DNA of 64,000 bases from Pseudolabrys sp035718275 (GTDB taxonomy: Bacteria; Pseudomonadota; Alphaproteobacteria; Rhizobiales; Xanthobacteraceae): contig DASTHI010000021.1 of the NCBI GenBank assembly GCA_035718275.1, forward strand, positions 3,713 to 67,712, given 5' to 3'. The notes under the pieces were generated by a model that saw only the letters and a list, made by a program, of their open reading frames with translations, had not been told where the DNA came from and did not search any database. Of this stretch, positions 1-8,017 are shown one piece after another. Positions within the stretch are counted from its first letter, which is position 1. Each line of letters starts with the position of its first letter. The position numbers and the translations under genes are program-made.

Positions 1-682
1 TCGCGCCGATCCCGTTGGAGTAGAGGTCGAGACCATGATCGGCGAAGAGGAATGTAACAACTTTCGCATCCTTCACCGCTCTTTCCATCGCCGGCTTGGT
101 GATAATGAAGAAGTCGATGGCCGGGATCTTGCGCGTCGCCAACATCGCTATACGTGCCGACGGCTCGATGCTCTCCATCTTCAATTTGCTCGGATCAAGA
201 CCTTCCTTGCGCATCATCGCGCGAGCAATGTTGGTGATGTAGCTGCCTGTGTTTGAGCCGACCGTCAGGCCTTCAAAATCCTTGAGCTTTGTGACATTGG
301 CCCCCGGGTCGAGCGAGAAAAAACAGAATGGGGCCTTCTGGTAAATGACCGACACGACCTTGACGGTCGATCCTTCGGCGCGAGCAACAACGAGACTTGC
401 GACATCTACGAAACCAAGTTGCGCGATACCCGACTCAACATTCTGGATTCCCTGTGCCGTGCCCTTGGCCGGAACGATGTTAACGTTCAGACCCTCTTCC
501 TTGTAGAACCCCTTGGCGATTGCGACATAGAACGGCGCATGCCGTCCCAGCGTAATGAAATCCAGGGAGAACGTTATGTCGGTCAGTTTCTTTTCCTGGG
601 CCTGAACCTGCCCAAGATCGCCTGTCGCCCCACCAAGCACTAGCCAGGCGGAGCAAAGGACCGTCGCAATCAGCTTCTTCAT
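1..682 (-). CDS. ABC transporter substrate-binding protein, NMT1/THI5-like (3' part outside the window)
   Basis: This is the N-terminal 227 codons of a periplasmic binding protein; the gene runs off the left edge. It starts at an ATG at 682 preceded by a clear GAGGAGGG ribosome site. The first 29 residues are a Sec-type signal peptide ending in VQAQ. The mature part reads LDFITLGRHAPFYVAIAKGFY and later YSNGIGA, the same signatures as the binding protein at 14789-15817, so the two are paralogues of the SsuA/ThiY/NMT1 family that bind pyrimidines, sulfonates or similar small molecules. It lies 33 bp downstream of the SDR gene and is probably the third gene of the monooxygenase-SDR operon. Its permease and ATPase would be expected beyond position 1. 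The ligand is unknown. Confidence 0.88.
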   Translation of the reverse strand, partial: MKKLIATVLCSAWLVLGGATGDLGQVQAQEKKLTDITFSLDFITLGRHAPFYVAIAKGFYKEEGLNVNIVPAKGTAQGIQNVESGIAQLGFVDVASLVVARAEGSTVKVVSVIYQKAPFCFFSLDPGANVTKLKDFEGLTVGSNTGSYITNIARAMMRKEGLDPSKLKMESIEPSARIAMLATRKIPAIDFFIITKPAMERAVKDAKVVTFLFADHGLDLYSNGIGA

Positions 683-715
683 TTGACCCTCCTCGAGTTG
701 CCCTTGCCGCCGATG

Positions 716-1489
716 TCACCTTTGCACAGTTGCCTGCGTCTGTTGATTCACCGGTGTGATCCGGTGTTCGAGAACTGCCCCAGTGAGATTCGCTGAAGCG
801 TCAGAGATCAGATAGAGCAATGTCGGAACCACACCCTCGGGTTCTCCGATCCCAATCGAGCTACGATAATGCTCGCGTTCGGACTCGCTGCTTACATTCA
901 TGAAAATCGGTGTTGCCCTCACCCCCGGCGACAATACGTTCGCACGCACGTTGTAGTCTCGAAGTTCCTGCGCTACCGACTTGATCATCCCGATCAGCGC
1001 GGCCTTGCTTGCGGCATATGCGCTTGCGCCAGGCCAGCCGGTCAGCGCAAGTCCGGAGGTGAACGCAACGATCGCGCCGGCTCTTTGCGCCTTCATCAGC
1101 GGGATGATTGAATGGAGGCAATAGAAGACCCCGTTCAGATTTGTATCGATCACGTCGCGCCATTCATGGGCGCTCATTTTGTCAGCCTCGTTACGAATTT
1201 GGATGGCAGCAGCAAGCACTGCGGCATCAAGCCGCGGATATTTCTGTCGCACGTCATCCAGCAGATTTCTTACGGCGTCTTCATTTGAAACGTCGACCTG
1301 CCGCAAATCGATTTTCTTGTGCAATTCTGCATCCAGATTATGCATCAGATTGTCATGCCGGCGATCGATCGCGATGACCGCTGCACCCTCGCGCGCGCAG
1401 TATTTCGCCAGTGCAGCACCGATCCCGCTGCCCGCTCCCGTGATCAGCACGGTCGCGTCCTCGAACCGGTATGAAACCGTGATACTCAC
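716..1489 (-). CDS. SDR family NAD(P)-dependent oxidoreductase
   Basis: This is a 257-residue classical short-chain dehydrogenase. The nucleotide-binding motif TGAGSGIG is at residues 18-25, an Asp at residue 42 closes the second strand (favouring NAD over NADP), and the catalytic set is N117, S145, Y158 and K162 (YAASK). The gene starts with GTG, and the start overlaps the stop of the upstream FAD monooxygenase (GTGA), so the two are translationally coupled. An alcohol or dihydrodiol-type dehydrogenation after ring hydroxylation is the natural inference, but the substrate cannot be read from the sequence. Confidence 0.9.
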   Translation of the reverse strand: MSITVSYRFEDATVLITGAGSGIGAALAKYCAREGAAVIAIDRRHDNLMHNLDAELHKKIDLRQVDVSNEDAVRNLLDDVRQKYPRLDAAVLAAAIQIRNEADKMSAHEWRDVIDTNLNGVFYCLHSIIPLMKAQRAGAIVAFTSGLALTGWPGASAYAASKAALIGMIKSVAQELRDYNVRANVLSPGVRATPIFMNVSSESEREHYRSSIGIGEPEGVVPTLLYLISDASANLTGAVLEHRITPVNQQTQATVQR

Positions 1490-3093
1490 GCCGGCACTGC
1501 CTCCCGCAGCGGTCTGAGTGCGACGCGATACGCTGCTTCTGCCTGGCCCGCCCCCATCGGGGCGATGGCGGCGATGTGGTCATCGGGACGCACCAGGACC
1601 ATCGTTTCTGCCGGACAGCCGTAGCGCTGCATGATGCGGTTTCCTGAATCCAGGAGCGAATGTTCGCGTACGGCTGAATCCCTCGGCGCATCCCAGCGCG
1701 AGACGGCGTAGTGACTGATCCAAGGATATCCCTTTTCGGGGATGTCCGGGCGCCGGCGGACGTCCGTAAAATAGAGCGCGACAAAAGACCTGCCGAACAG
1801 GTCATGCAGCCTGACCTCGCGGCCGGCACTGTCGTGCACGAGCCCATCTGGCGCGCGATCTCCGATAGCGACCGGTGGAGGCTCGGCGAAGGGCTTCACC
1901 ATCGACCAGTCGCCGCTTCCGTCAAGGTCGAGACGAACGCCGAGCAGTGATCGCGTGTAGGCGTTGCCCCATTGATGGCCGCTCATCGCTTTCACGTCCA
2001 CCGTCCGTTTGGCCATGTAAGCACGCGCAGCCTCGGCCATCGCTCCTGACCCGTGTTCGGCAAGAGGCTTCTGCTCGCGCTCGAATCCATCAAGAAGGCT
2101 GTCGTTGCCCCAACCGCGCATGATCCAGGCAATACGCCAGGCAAGATTATTGGCATCGAGAATGCCGGTGTTGAGCCCAAGGGCCCACATGGGCGTAATC
2201 AGGTGCGCGGCATCGCCGAGCAGAACTATACGTCCGTGCCGCCATTTACCGGCGACTCGGTGATAAATCTTGAACAGGTTGGTACCCAGCAGCTCCGCGT
2301 TTTTTGCACCACCGATGAACTCGATTGCCTTCTCACGCAATTCGTCGGCTGTGAATTCACGCTGCCCTTCAAACACCGGATAAAGGAAACGCCAGCACTC
2401 GGGCTGACGGACCAAAATCATCCACTCTTTCGCATCGCTGAAATAACCGAGATAGGGAAAGTCGCGTGGGTTCTCGACGTCGAGGTCAACCTTCAGATCG
2501 ACCAGCGCAAATCGCTCGGGAAGAGAACGACCCTCGACGGATACGCCGAGGCGCTCACGAACCGTGCTGCGTCCACCGTCACAGGCCAGAAGAAAGCTCG
2601 TCTCAAAAGTCCTTTCGCCATCAGGTGTATCCAGCATGAGCGTTACACCATTTGCATGCTGCCTGAAGTCTATGAGGCGGTGGCGATATCGAACCTCGCC
2701 GTATCGCGACTCTTTCAGGCACTCGTAGAGAGCGGGCTCCATATCGTGCTGAGGCAAGTTGATGACGAAGGGAAATCGCGTCTCGTCCCGGAGCAGATGC
2801 AGCTTCACAGAACTACGCTTGCGATTGCTGGCGCGCTCGACGTCGCCGACTTCGTCGACACGCATGGCTTTCGTCAGAATTTTGGCAGCCGCGCCGAAGC
2901 GCTGCCAGATCTCGAGAGTGCGAATCAATGTGGTTCCGGCCTTCGTCTCGGTCGAGAGGCCGGAATTGGCTTCGAACACTACAAATGGAATTCTGTAAAA
3001 CGATAGCCCAAGTGCCGTGGTGAGGCCGACGGGCCCGGCTCCGACGATGGCCACCGGGTACTCGGAGCTCAATGGAATCGCATCGCTGTCCAT
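1486..3093 (-). CDS. FAD-dependent aromatic-ring monooxygenase (PheA/MhpA/UbiH-type)
   Basis: This is a 535-residue flavoprotein hydroxylase. The Rossmann motif GAGPVG is at residues 18-23, the ACDGGRS segment (DG motif) at about 170-176, and the second FAD motif LLGDAAHLITP at about 291-301. The last 110 residues resemble the thioredoxin-like C-terminal domain of phenol-hydroxylase-type enzymes. The reading frame is open further upstream to 3303, but the ATG at 3093 directly precedes the FAD domain and is chosen as start. Enzymes of this family hydroxylate phenols, 3-(3-hydroxyphenyl)propionate, 6-hydroxynicotinate and similar rings, and some cleave N-heterocycles (the MHPCO type of vitamin B6 catabolism). 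It is first in an operon with the SDR and a binding protein, and divergent from the dienelactone hydrolase gene. Confidence 0.88.
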   Translation of the reverse strand: MDSDAIPLSSEYPVAIVGAGPVGLTTALGLSFYRIPFVVFEANSGLSTETKAGTTLIRTLEIWQRFGAAAKILTKAMRVDEVGDVERASNRKRSSVKLHLLRDETRFPFVINLPQHDMEPALYECLKESRYGEVRYRHRLIDFRQHANGVTLMLDTPDGERTFETSFLLACDGGRSTVRERLGVSVEGRSLPERFALVDLKVDLDVENPRDFPYLGYFSDAKEWMILVRQPECWRFLYPVFEGQREFTADELREKAIEFIGGAKNAELLGTNLFKIYHRVAGKWRHGRIVLLGDAAHLITPMWALGLNTGILDANNLAWRIAWIMRGWGNDSLLDGFEREQKPLAEHGSGAMAEAARAYMAKRTVDVKAMSGHQWGNAYTRSLLGVRLDLDGSGDWSMVKPFAEPPPVAIGDRAPDGLVHDSAGREVRLHDLFGRSFVALYFTDVRRRPDIPEKGYPWISHYAVSRWDAPRDSAVREHSLLDSGNRIMQRYGCPAETMVLVRPDDHIAAIAPMGAGQAEAAYRVALRPLREAVPA

Positions 3094-3287
3094 CGTCACA
3101 CGCCGCCACGCGGGCTTCGACCGGCCCGCGATCAGTGGCCGGAAAGCAACGCAAGATTTTTCCGGCGAACTTTTTTCACATCGCGCGAGCTTGCCGGCAA
3201 CAAAAGCATCGCATTCGAAATTTCTATGTGTCAATATATTTTCGAAAATCGGTACAATTTCCGATAGTCCAGACACCGCGTGGCAGT

Positions 3288-3962
3288 ATGAGTGCGCAAC
3301 CAATTTCGCTGCAAACGAGCGATGGCCACACGCTGAGCGCGTACGAGGCGCGGCCGGACAAATCGCCCCGGGGAGGCATCGTCCTGCTGCAAGAGATCTT
3401 TGGTCTCACCAGCTACATTCGGCGCGTGTGCGACGGCTTTGCCGCGCATGGTTATCATGTGCTCGCGCCCGCATTGTTCGACAGGATTCGTCCTGGCATC
3501 GTCCTCGGTTATTCAAAAGACGATGCTATCAAAGGGCGGGAGTTCCGCGCGCAAATTCCCTGGGACAAGACTTTCAACGATGTCCGGGCTGCCATGGTGT
3601 TTCTTCAGCAGTCCGGCAAGGTTGCGACGCTCGGTTATTGCTGGGGCGGTACCATTTCCTGGCGCGCCGCCTGCCAAATCGAATCTGTGTCGGGGGCGGT
3701 CTGCTATTACGGCACGCAGATCAGCCCATACACCTCCGAGCACCCGCGCTGCCCCGTTTTGATGCACTTTGGCGATAGGGATTCTATCTCCACGCTTGAC
3801 CATGCGGGAGCATTGCGCGCCTCTCAGGGCGCTCAGGTGGAAATCCAGGTTTATCCGGCCGGTCACGGTTTTAGCTGCGATGAGACGCCGAACTATCATG
3901 CGGCGAGCGCAAACCTCGCGCTGCAACGCTCGCTCGATTTCCTGTCTCAACAGATTGGATAG
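3288..3962 (+). CDS. dienelactone hydrolase family protein
   Basis: This is a 224-residue alpha/beta hydrolase of the usual DLH length. The nucleophile is C118 in GYCWGG, the acid is in GDRD (163-166), the base is H193 in GHGF, and E36 in LLQEIFGL matches the Glu of the resting-state network. The frame is open upstream to 3072, but ATG 3288 gives the canonical N-terminus. The family opens the lactone ring of dienelactones or related enol esters from ring cleavage. It diverges from the monooxygenase gene across 194 bp, and the GntR regulator follows 65 bp downstream. The intergenic stretch holds a weak inverted repeat, ATCGG at 3248-3252 and CCGAT at 3261-3265, which might be an operator. The true substrate is unknown. 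Confidence 0.88.
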   Translation: MSAQPISLQTSDGHTLSAYEARPDKSPRGGIVLLQEIFGLTSYIRRVCDGFAAHGYHVLAPALFDRIRPGIVLGYSKDDAIKGREFRAQIPWDKTFNDVRAAMVFLQQSGKVATLGYCWGGTISWRAACQIESVSGAVCYYGTQISPYTSEHPRCPVLMHFGDRDSISTLDHAGALRASQGAQVEIQVYPAGHGFSCDETPNYHAASANLALQRSLDFLSQQIG

Positions 3963-4027
3963 ACGAGGCTATGCAAGGTGACTAGAAGACTCCAGCTTAT
4001 CGTATTCCTTAGCGCGCAGGCGCCGCC

Positions 4028-4759
4028 ATGACCCTTGTCCATCAACACGACGGCGGAATTGAGTTGACGGTCAACGCTCAGGTTTTCCGTCAGATGCGCC
4101 TGGATATCGTGACTTGCCGGCTCATGCCGAACGAGCGGCTGCGTATCGAGGATCTGCGAAAACGATACGGGGTAGGGGGCAGTCCGATCCGCGAAGCCTT
4201 GATGCGGCTCGAGGCAGAGGGGCTGGCAATCCTCGAGCAGAACAAGGGATTTCGTGTCTCGCCGGTCTCGCGCGAGCACCTGCTGGATCTGATGAAAACG
4301 CGCGTTGAGATCGAAGGACTTGCCCTGCGCTGGTCGATCGAGAAAGGCGGCGTCGAATGGGAGGCAGACCTGCTTGCTGCATTCCATCGACTGTCGCACC
4401 AGAAAAAGACGCTACGGATACAGGGCGACGAAATCAATCTCGTGTGGTTTAGGGAGCATCGCAATTTTCATGGCGCGCTCACCGCCGCCTGCGGATCTCC
4501 ACATCTGAGCGGGATTCGTGAAAATCTGTTTGCTCAGGCGGAGCGGTACGTCGCGCTTTCGATCATCTCGAAGTGCCCGGCGCGCAACGATGCTGGCGAG
4601 CACGAGCAGATTATGCGGGCCGCTCTGACAAGAAACACGGAGCGAGCGATCCATCTGATGGCGGACCATCTCAGTCGGACCAATGAACGGGTGGCAAAGG
4701 CGCTAGTGCCGGCAATGTCGCATCCCATTAGATTGCGGCGCTTGATCAGCAAAAGATGA
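4028..4759 (+). CDS. GntR family transcriptional regulator (FCD type)
   Basis: This is a 243-residue regulator. A winged helix-turn-helix occupies residues 10-75, with the typical recognition stretch IEDLRKRYGVGGSPIREALMR and the wing LEQNKGFRVSPVS. An all-helical FCD ligand-binding domain (about 85-225) follows, with His residues in the C-terminal part (FHGAL, EHEQIMRAAL) that bind metal or carboxylate in this family. It sits at the head of the plus-strand catabolic run and its stop is one base from the next ATG, so it is probably cotranscribed. FCD regulators usually respond to small organic acids of the pathway they control. Confidence 0.9.
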   Translation: MTLVHQHDGGIELTVNAQVFRQMRLDIVTCRLMPNERLRIEDLRKRYGVGGSPIREALMRLEAEGLAILEQNKGFRVSPVSREHLLDLMKTRVEIEGLALRWSIEKGGVEWEADLLAAFHRLSHQKKTLRIQGDEINLVWFREHRNFHGALTAACGSPHLSGIRENLFAQAERYVALSIISKCPARNDAGEHEQIMRAALTRNTERAIHLMADHLSRTNERVAKALVPAMSHPIRLRRLISKR

Positions 4760-4760
4760 A

Positions 4761-5840
4761 ATGAAGGACGCCGTATGCATCGAAGCCGATCGACTGAGCG
4801 CGTTGGTCGCACGGCTTTTCGTCGCCGCCGGAATTCCGGAAGGCGCGGCGAAAACCGTTGCGGAAGGTTTGGTGGATGCCGATCTTGAAGGCCAGTTTTC
4901 CCATGGAGTGATGTTGGTCGAGATGTACATCGACCGGATTCGGAACGGCTCCGTCTCGGCGAGAGAAGCGGGCGAGATTGTCTCCGACAAGGGAGCTACT
5001 GTCGTTCTCGATGCACGTAATGCGCTGGGTCATCTGACCGGCGACCAAGCTATCAGGATCGCGATCGAGCGCGCCCAACGCTTTGGGCTCGGTCTGGTTG
5101 CCGTGCGACACGGCTTTCATTTCGGTACGGCACGCCGGTTTGCATTGCACGCAGCTGGGGCAGAATGCATCGGAATCGTGATGTGCAATACGCGTCCGCT
5201 GATGCCCGCTCCGGGCGGCGCTGAGCGGGCTGTAGGAAACAATCCGATCGCAATTGCCGTGCCATCCGACGGCGCCGTGCCCATCGTGCTCGACATGGCG
5301 ACCAGTGAAGCGGCCATGGGCAAGATTCGTATGGCACAGAAGGCGGGGCAGAAGATTCCCGCGAACTGGGCAGTCAGAAGCGACGGGAGCACAACGATCG
5401 AACCAGGCGAAGCGATCGCCGGCATGCTGCTTCCGGTCGGCGGCCCGAAGGGCTTCGGGCTGGCATTTCTCATTGACCTGTTATGCGGAATCCTCTCCGG
5501 CGGCGCGATCGGCAGCGCCGTTCAGCCGCTGTATGGTGATGCTGCCGTTCCGTACGACTGTTCGCACCTTTTCATTGCCATCGATATCGCGCATTTCGGG
5601 GATCCCGCCAAGCTCCGAGCGGCGTCAACGGCTGCAGCCGAACGAATTCGCGCGGGTACGCGCATGCCGGGTGTCGCACGGCTGTTCACGCCCGGCGAGC
5701 CGGAATGGGCAAGGCGTCGAGAGGCGGGTGGAAAGGTGACACTGCCCCGGGCTGTGGCGGACAGTCTGCTGCGACTTGCGGAGGAATTGCGCGTGCCGTC
5801 CGATGCGCTCGCGCCGGCCGAGAAGTACGAAAGGACCTGA
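4761..5840 (+). CDS. Ldh family oxidoreductase (malate/L-lactate/ureidoglycolate dehydrogenase type)
   Basis: This is a 359-residue NAD(P)-dependent dehydrogenase of the Ldh_2 family, which is unrelated to classical Rossmann malate dehydrogenases. Recognisable family motifs are SHGV (47-50), AVRHGFHFG near residue 112, NNPIAIAVP, LDMATSEAAMGKI and GPKGFGLAFLIDLL. Known members oxidise 2-hydroxy acids such as ureidoglycolate, sulfolactate or malate, or reduce cyclic imines such as delta-1-piperideine-2-carboxylate. It starts one base after the GntR stop and is followed after 3 bp by a RidA gene. That pairing suits a substrate with an imine/enamine or 2-hydroxy-acid intermediate. The exact reaction is unresolved. 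Confidence 0.87.
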   Translation: MKDAVCIEADRLSALVARLFVAAGIPEGAAKTVAEGLVDADLEGQFSHGVMLVEMYIDRIRNGSVSAREAGEIVSDKGATVVLDARNALGHLTGDQAIRIAIERAQRFGLGLVAVRHGFHFGTARRFALHAAGAECIGIVMCNTRPLMPAPGGAERAVGNNPIAIAVPSDGAVPIVLDMATSEAAMGKIRMAQKAGQKIPANWAVRSDGSTTIEPGEAIAGMLLPVGGPKGFGLAFLIDLLCGILSGGAIGSAVQPLYGDAAVPYDCSHLFIAIDIAHFGDPAKLRAASTAAAERIRAGTRMPGVARLFTPGEPEWARRREAGGKVTLPRAVADSLLRLAEELRVPSDALAPAEKYERT

Positions 5841-5843
5841 AGG

Positions 5844-6245
5844 ATGCCCAAACGTGAAGTGAAGACAGATCGAATCCGGACTCCGAGCGGCGTATTCTCG
5901 CAGGCCACGGTCATCGAAGCGCAAGGAAAGCTCGTTTTCATTTCCGGGATGACGGCCCGCAGACCGGATGGGACCATCGCGGGCATCGGAGACATCACAG
6001 CGCAGACAAGGCAGGTCTGTGAAAACATAAAGTCCGCCGTGGAAGCAGCAGGAGGCACGCTCGACGACATCTGCCGGGTCGATGTCTATGTGCGGAACAT
6101 GGAACATTTCAAAGAGATCCACGCCGTGCGTCAGGAATATTTCAAGCCCCCTCTTCCAGCCTCGACTATGGTGGAAATTTCCAAGATGACCTCTCCCGAC
6201 TATCTCATCGAGATCAGTGCGATTGCCGTGGTCCCCGCGAATTAA
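5844..6245 (+). CDS. RidA/YjgF/UK114 family protein
   Basis: This is a 133-residue single-domain RidA-fold protein that should form the usual trimer. Family signatures include FISGMTARRPDG, CRVDVYVRNMEHF and an acidic YLIEISAIA C-terminus. In E. coli RidA the catalytic Arg105 lies in PARSCV; here the same place reads PASTMV, so that arginine is missing and ordinary imine deaminase activity is not assured. The gene is packed 3 bp after the dehydrogenase and 12 bp before a cupin. RidA relatives handle enamines such as aminoacrylate in pyrimidine catabolism (RutC); such a role is inferred from context only. Confidence 0.9.
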   Translation: MPKREVKTDRIRTPSGVFSQATVIEAQGKLVFISGMTARRPDGTIAGIGDITAQTRQVCENIKSAVEAAGGTLDDICRVDVYVRNMEHFKEIHAVRQEYFKPPLPASTMVEISKMTSPDYLIEISAIAVVPAN

Positions 6246-6257
6246 TCGAAGGCTTCA

Positions 6258-6614
6258 ATGATGACCGACAAGTCGGGACTGAAGGCGGCCCAGGAGCGGG
6301 GCATCAAGCTTGGTGAGATCGGACAACGCATCGTTTTCGAAAATGATCATGTGCGGATCTGGGAGGTCAATCTCGACCCGGGCGAAACCATAGATTTCCA
6401 TCTGCACTATCACCCTTATGTCGTCATCTCGCTGGGCGGCGGCAAGAACGAGATCGAGACGATTTTCGGCGACAGACGTCTGACAGACGAGCCCCTCGGC
6501 TCGACAGTCTTCATCAACGAGATGCGCCCGGTGCACAAACTCACAAACCGCGATAGCGTGCGCTACCTCTCGCGACTGATTGAGCTCAAGAATATTCGCT
6601 GGACGGCGGAGTAG
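6258..6614 (+). CDS. cupin domain protein
   Basis: This is a 118-residue single-domain cupin. Motif 1 is HLHYHPYVVISLGGG, supplying an HxHxxH set, and motif 2 is represented by VHKLTN near residue 95. It starts at the first of two adjacent ATGs (6258, 6261). Small metal cupins act as isomerases, dioxygenases or hydrolases; this one is too short to assign. It is sandwiched between RidA and a TIM-barrel amidohydrolase with gaps of 12 and 7 bp, so it belongs to the same operon. Confidence 0.8.
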   Translation: MMTDKSGLKAAQERGIKLGEIGQRIVFENDHVRIWEVNLDPGETIDFHLHYHPYVVISLGGGKNEIETIFGDRRLTDEPLGSTVFINEMRPVHKLTNRDSVRYLSRLIELKNIRWTAE

Positions 6615-6621
6615 GCGTTTC

Positions 6622-7611
6622 ATGCCGCAAGTGACCGGTGGCTGGGACGTTCACACGCACATCGTGCCGGCAGGCGTCGTTGCCGCGGGCGCTCGTGGCG
6701 CATTCGGGATGCGGGCGTCTTCCGAAACACTGACGATCTGCGCGCACGGCGTTCCGCTGCATCCACTGACCGATGTGCCCAAGCTTGTGGACCGCATTGC
6801 AACCGACCGACTCGACGGTGCGATCGTCTCGGTTCCGCCGCCCTTGTTCCGTCCGGATTTGAGTTCGGCGGCGCGGCATGACTATGCCAGGCTGGTGAAC
6901 GATGGCCTCTACGATGCCTGCCATGAGCATGCTGGCGTGCTGCGGCCACTCGCCTATCTACCGGTCGAGGCGCCCGAGATCGCAGCAGAGATTGCGGCGG
7001 GCCTTGAAGCCGGCTGGGCCGGCGTGGTGATGGGCACCGAGACCAACGATATTTCTTATGCGTCGGAGCGGCTTGAGCCCCTCTGGCGTATCCTCAGCGA
7101 GCGCAAACTTACGCTCTTTATCCATCCCGGCTCGACTCCCGACAAGCGGCTCGATCCCTTCTACCTGACTAACCTGATCGGCAATCCAGTCGAGACAACG
7201 ATCGCCGCCTCGCACCTGGTGTTTGCCGGAGTGATGCAACGTCATTCCGGCCTCAACATCATCCTGGCGCACGGCGGAGGATGCGTTGCCGCGCTGTGCG
7301 GCCGCTGGCAGCGCGGCGCCGCGACGAAGCGGCCTGGCATCCCGCAGCTGTTGATCGAACCGCTTGCGGCCGTGCGCAGGTTCTATGTCGATAGTCTCGT
7401 CCACTCTCCCGCGTTTCTTGAAACCGTCATCAGGACAGTCGGCGAGGACAAGATCCTACTCGGAAGCGACTGGCCGTTCCCAATGGGCGCGCCCAATGCC
7501 GAGCACGATCTTGGACATCTGGACGAAAAGGTTCGATTTCGTATTCGAAAGACAAATGCCGAGCAGGCGTTCGGCCGCCGATTGATCAGAGAACGGCAGG
7601 GTGTCTCATGA
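6622..7611 (+). CDS. amidohydrolase family protein (ACMSD-like TIM barrel)
   Basis: This is a 329-residue amidohydrolase_2 protein related to aminocarboxymuconate-semialdehyde decarboxylase. The metal ligands expected for the family are visible: HTH at residues 11-13, a His in FIHPG, a His in ILAHGGG and an Asp in LGSDWPFPMG. The frame is open from 6580, but ATG 6622 immediately precedes the first strand with the HxH motif. ACMSD-like enzymes decarboxylate 2-hydroxy- or 2-amino-muconate-like or hydroxybenzoate substrates; some hydrolyse lactones. Its stop overlaps the next cupin gene by ATGA. Confidence 0.86.
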   Translation: MPQVTGGWDVHTHIVPAGVVAAGARGAFGMRASSETLTICAHGVPLHPLTDVPKLVDRIATDRLDGAIVSVPPPLFRPDLSSAARHDYARLVNDGLYDACHEHAGVLRPLAYLPVEAPEIAAEIAAGLEAGWAGVVMGTETNDISYASERLEPLWRILSERKLTLFIHPGSTPDKRLDPFYLTNLIGNPVETTIAASHLVFAGVMQRHSGLNIILAHGGGCVAALCGRWQRGAATKRPGIPQLLIEPLAAVRRFYVDSLVHSPAFLETVIRTVGEDKILLGSDWPFPMGAPNAEHDLGHLDEKVRFRIRKTNAEQAFGRRLIRERQGVS

Positions 7612-8009
7612 CCAAGCTTCCGCAAGACATGCCCAAGCTCGACGAAATTCTTATCGCCACCGACAAGGTGCAGTGGCGTGAGAAGTCACTGAAAGGCATT
7701 CATGAAAAGATGCTTTGGCGAAATGAGGAGACTGGAGCCTCGATTGCCTTAATCAAGTTCGAAAAAGGCGCTGGCATTCCCGAGCCACACTATCATTCCT
7801 CGAACCAGTTCATGTTCTGTCTGTCCGGCAAGTACGAGTACGTCTCCACCGGCGTCATCCTGACCGCTGGCTCGTTCTATTGCAATCCAAAGGGCAATGT
7901 GCACGGTCCCGCAATTGCCCGTGAGGAAACGGTGGTGGTTGAGATCTATGACGGCCCACACTATCCGGAAAAGCCCTCATGGTACACGGATGAACGGGAC
8001 GCGCGCTGA
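7608..8009 (+). CDS. cupin domain protein (ChrR-like)
   Basis: This is a 133-residue cupin with metal-binding motif 1 PEPHYHSSNQFMFCLSG and a later His in GNVHGPAI. The fold resembles the C-terminal cupin of anti-sigma ChrR and the acetylacetone or dihydroxyacetophenone dioxygenases. It overlaps the amidohydrolase stop by 4 bp and is 8 bp before the metallo-hydrolase gene, so it is part of the same transcription unit. It is not closely similar to the other cupin of the operon. An iron- or zinc-dependent oxidative or hydrolytic step is possible but not provable from sequence. Confidence 0.8.
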   Translation: MTKLPQDMPKLDEILIATDKVQWREKSLKGIHEKMLWRNEETGASIALIKFEKGAGIPEPHYHSSNQFMFCLSGKYEYVSTGVILTAGSFYCNPKGNVHGPAIAREETVVVEIYDGPHYPEKPSWYTDERDAR

Positions 8010-8017
8010 AAAGAAAG

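Noticed and set aside
2053..3006. 317-residue plus-strand open frame
   Set aside because: Antisense of the FAD monooxygenase; no domain resemblance.
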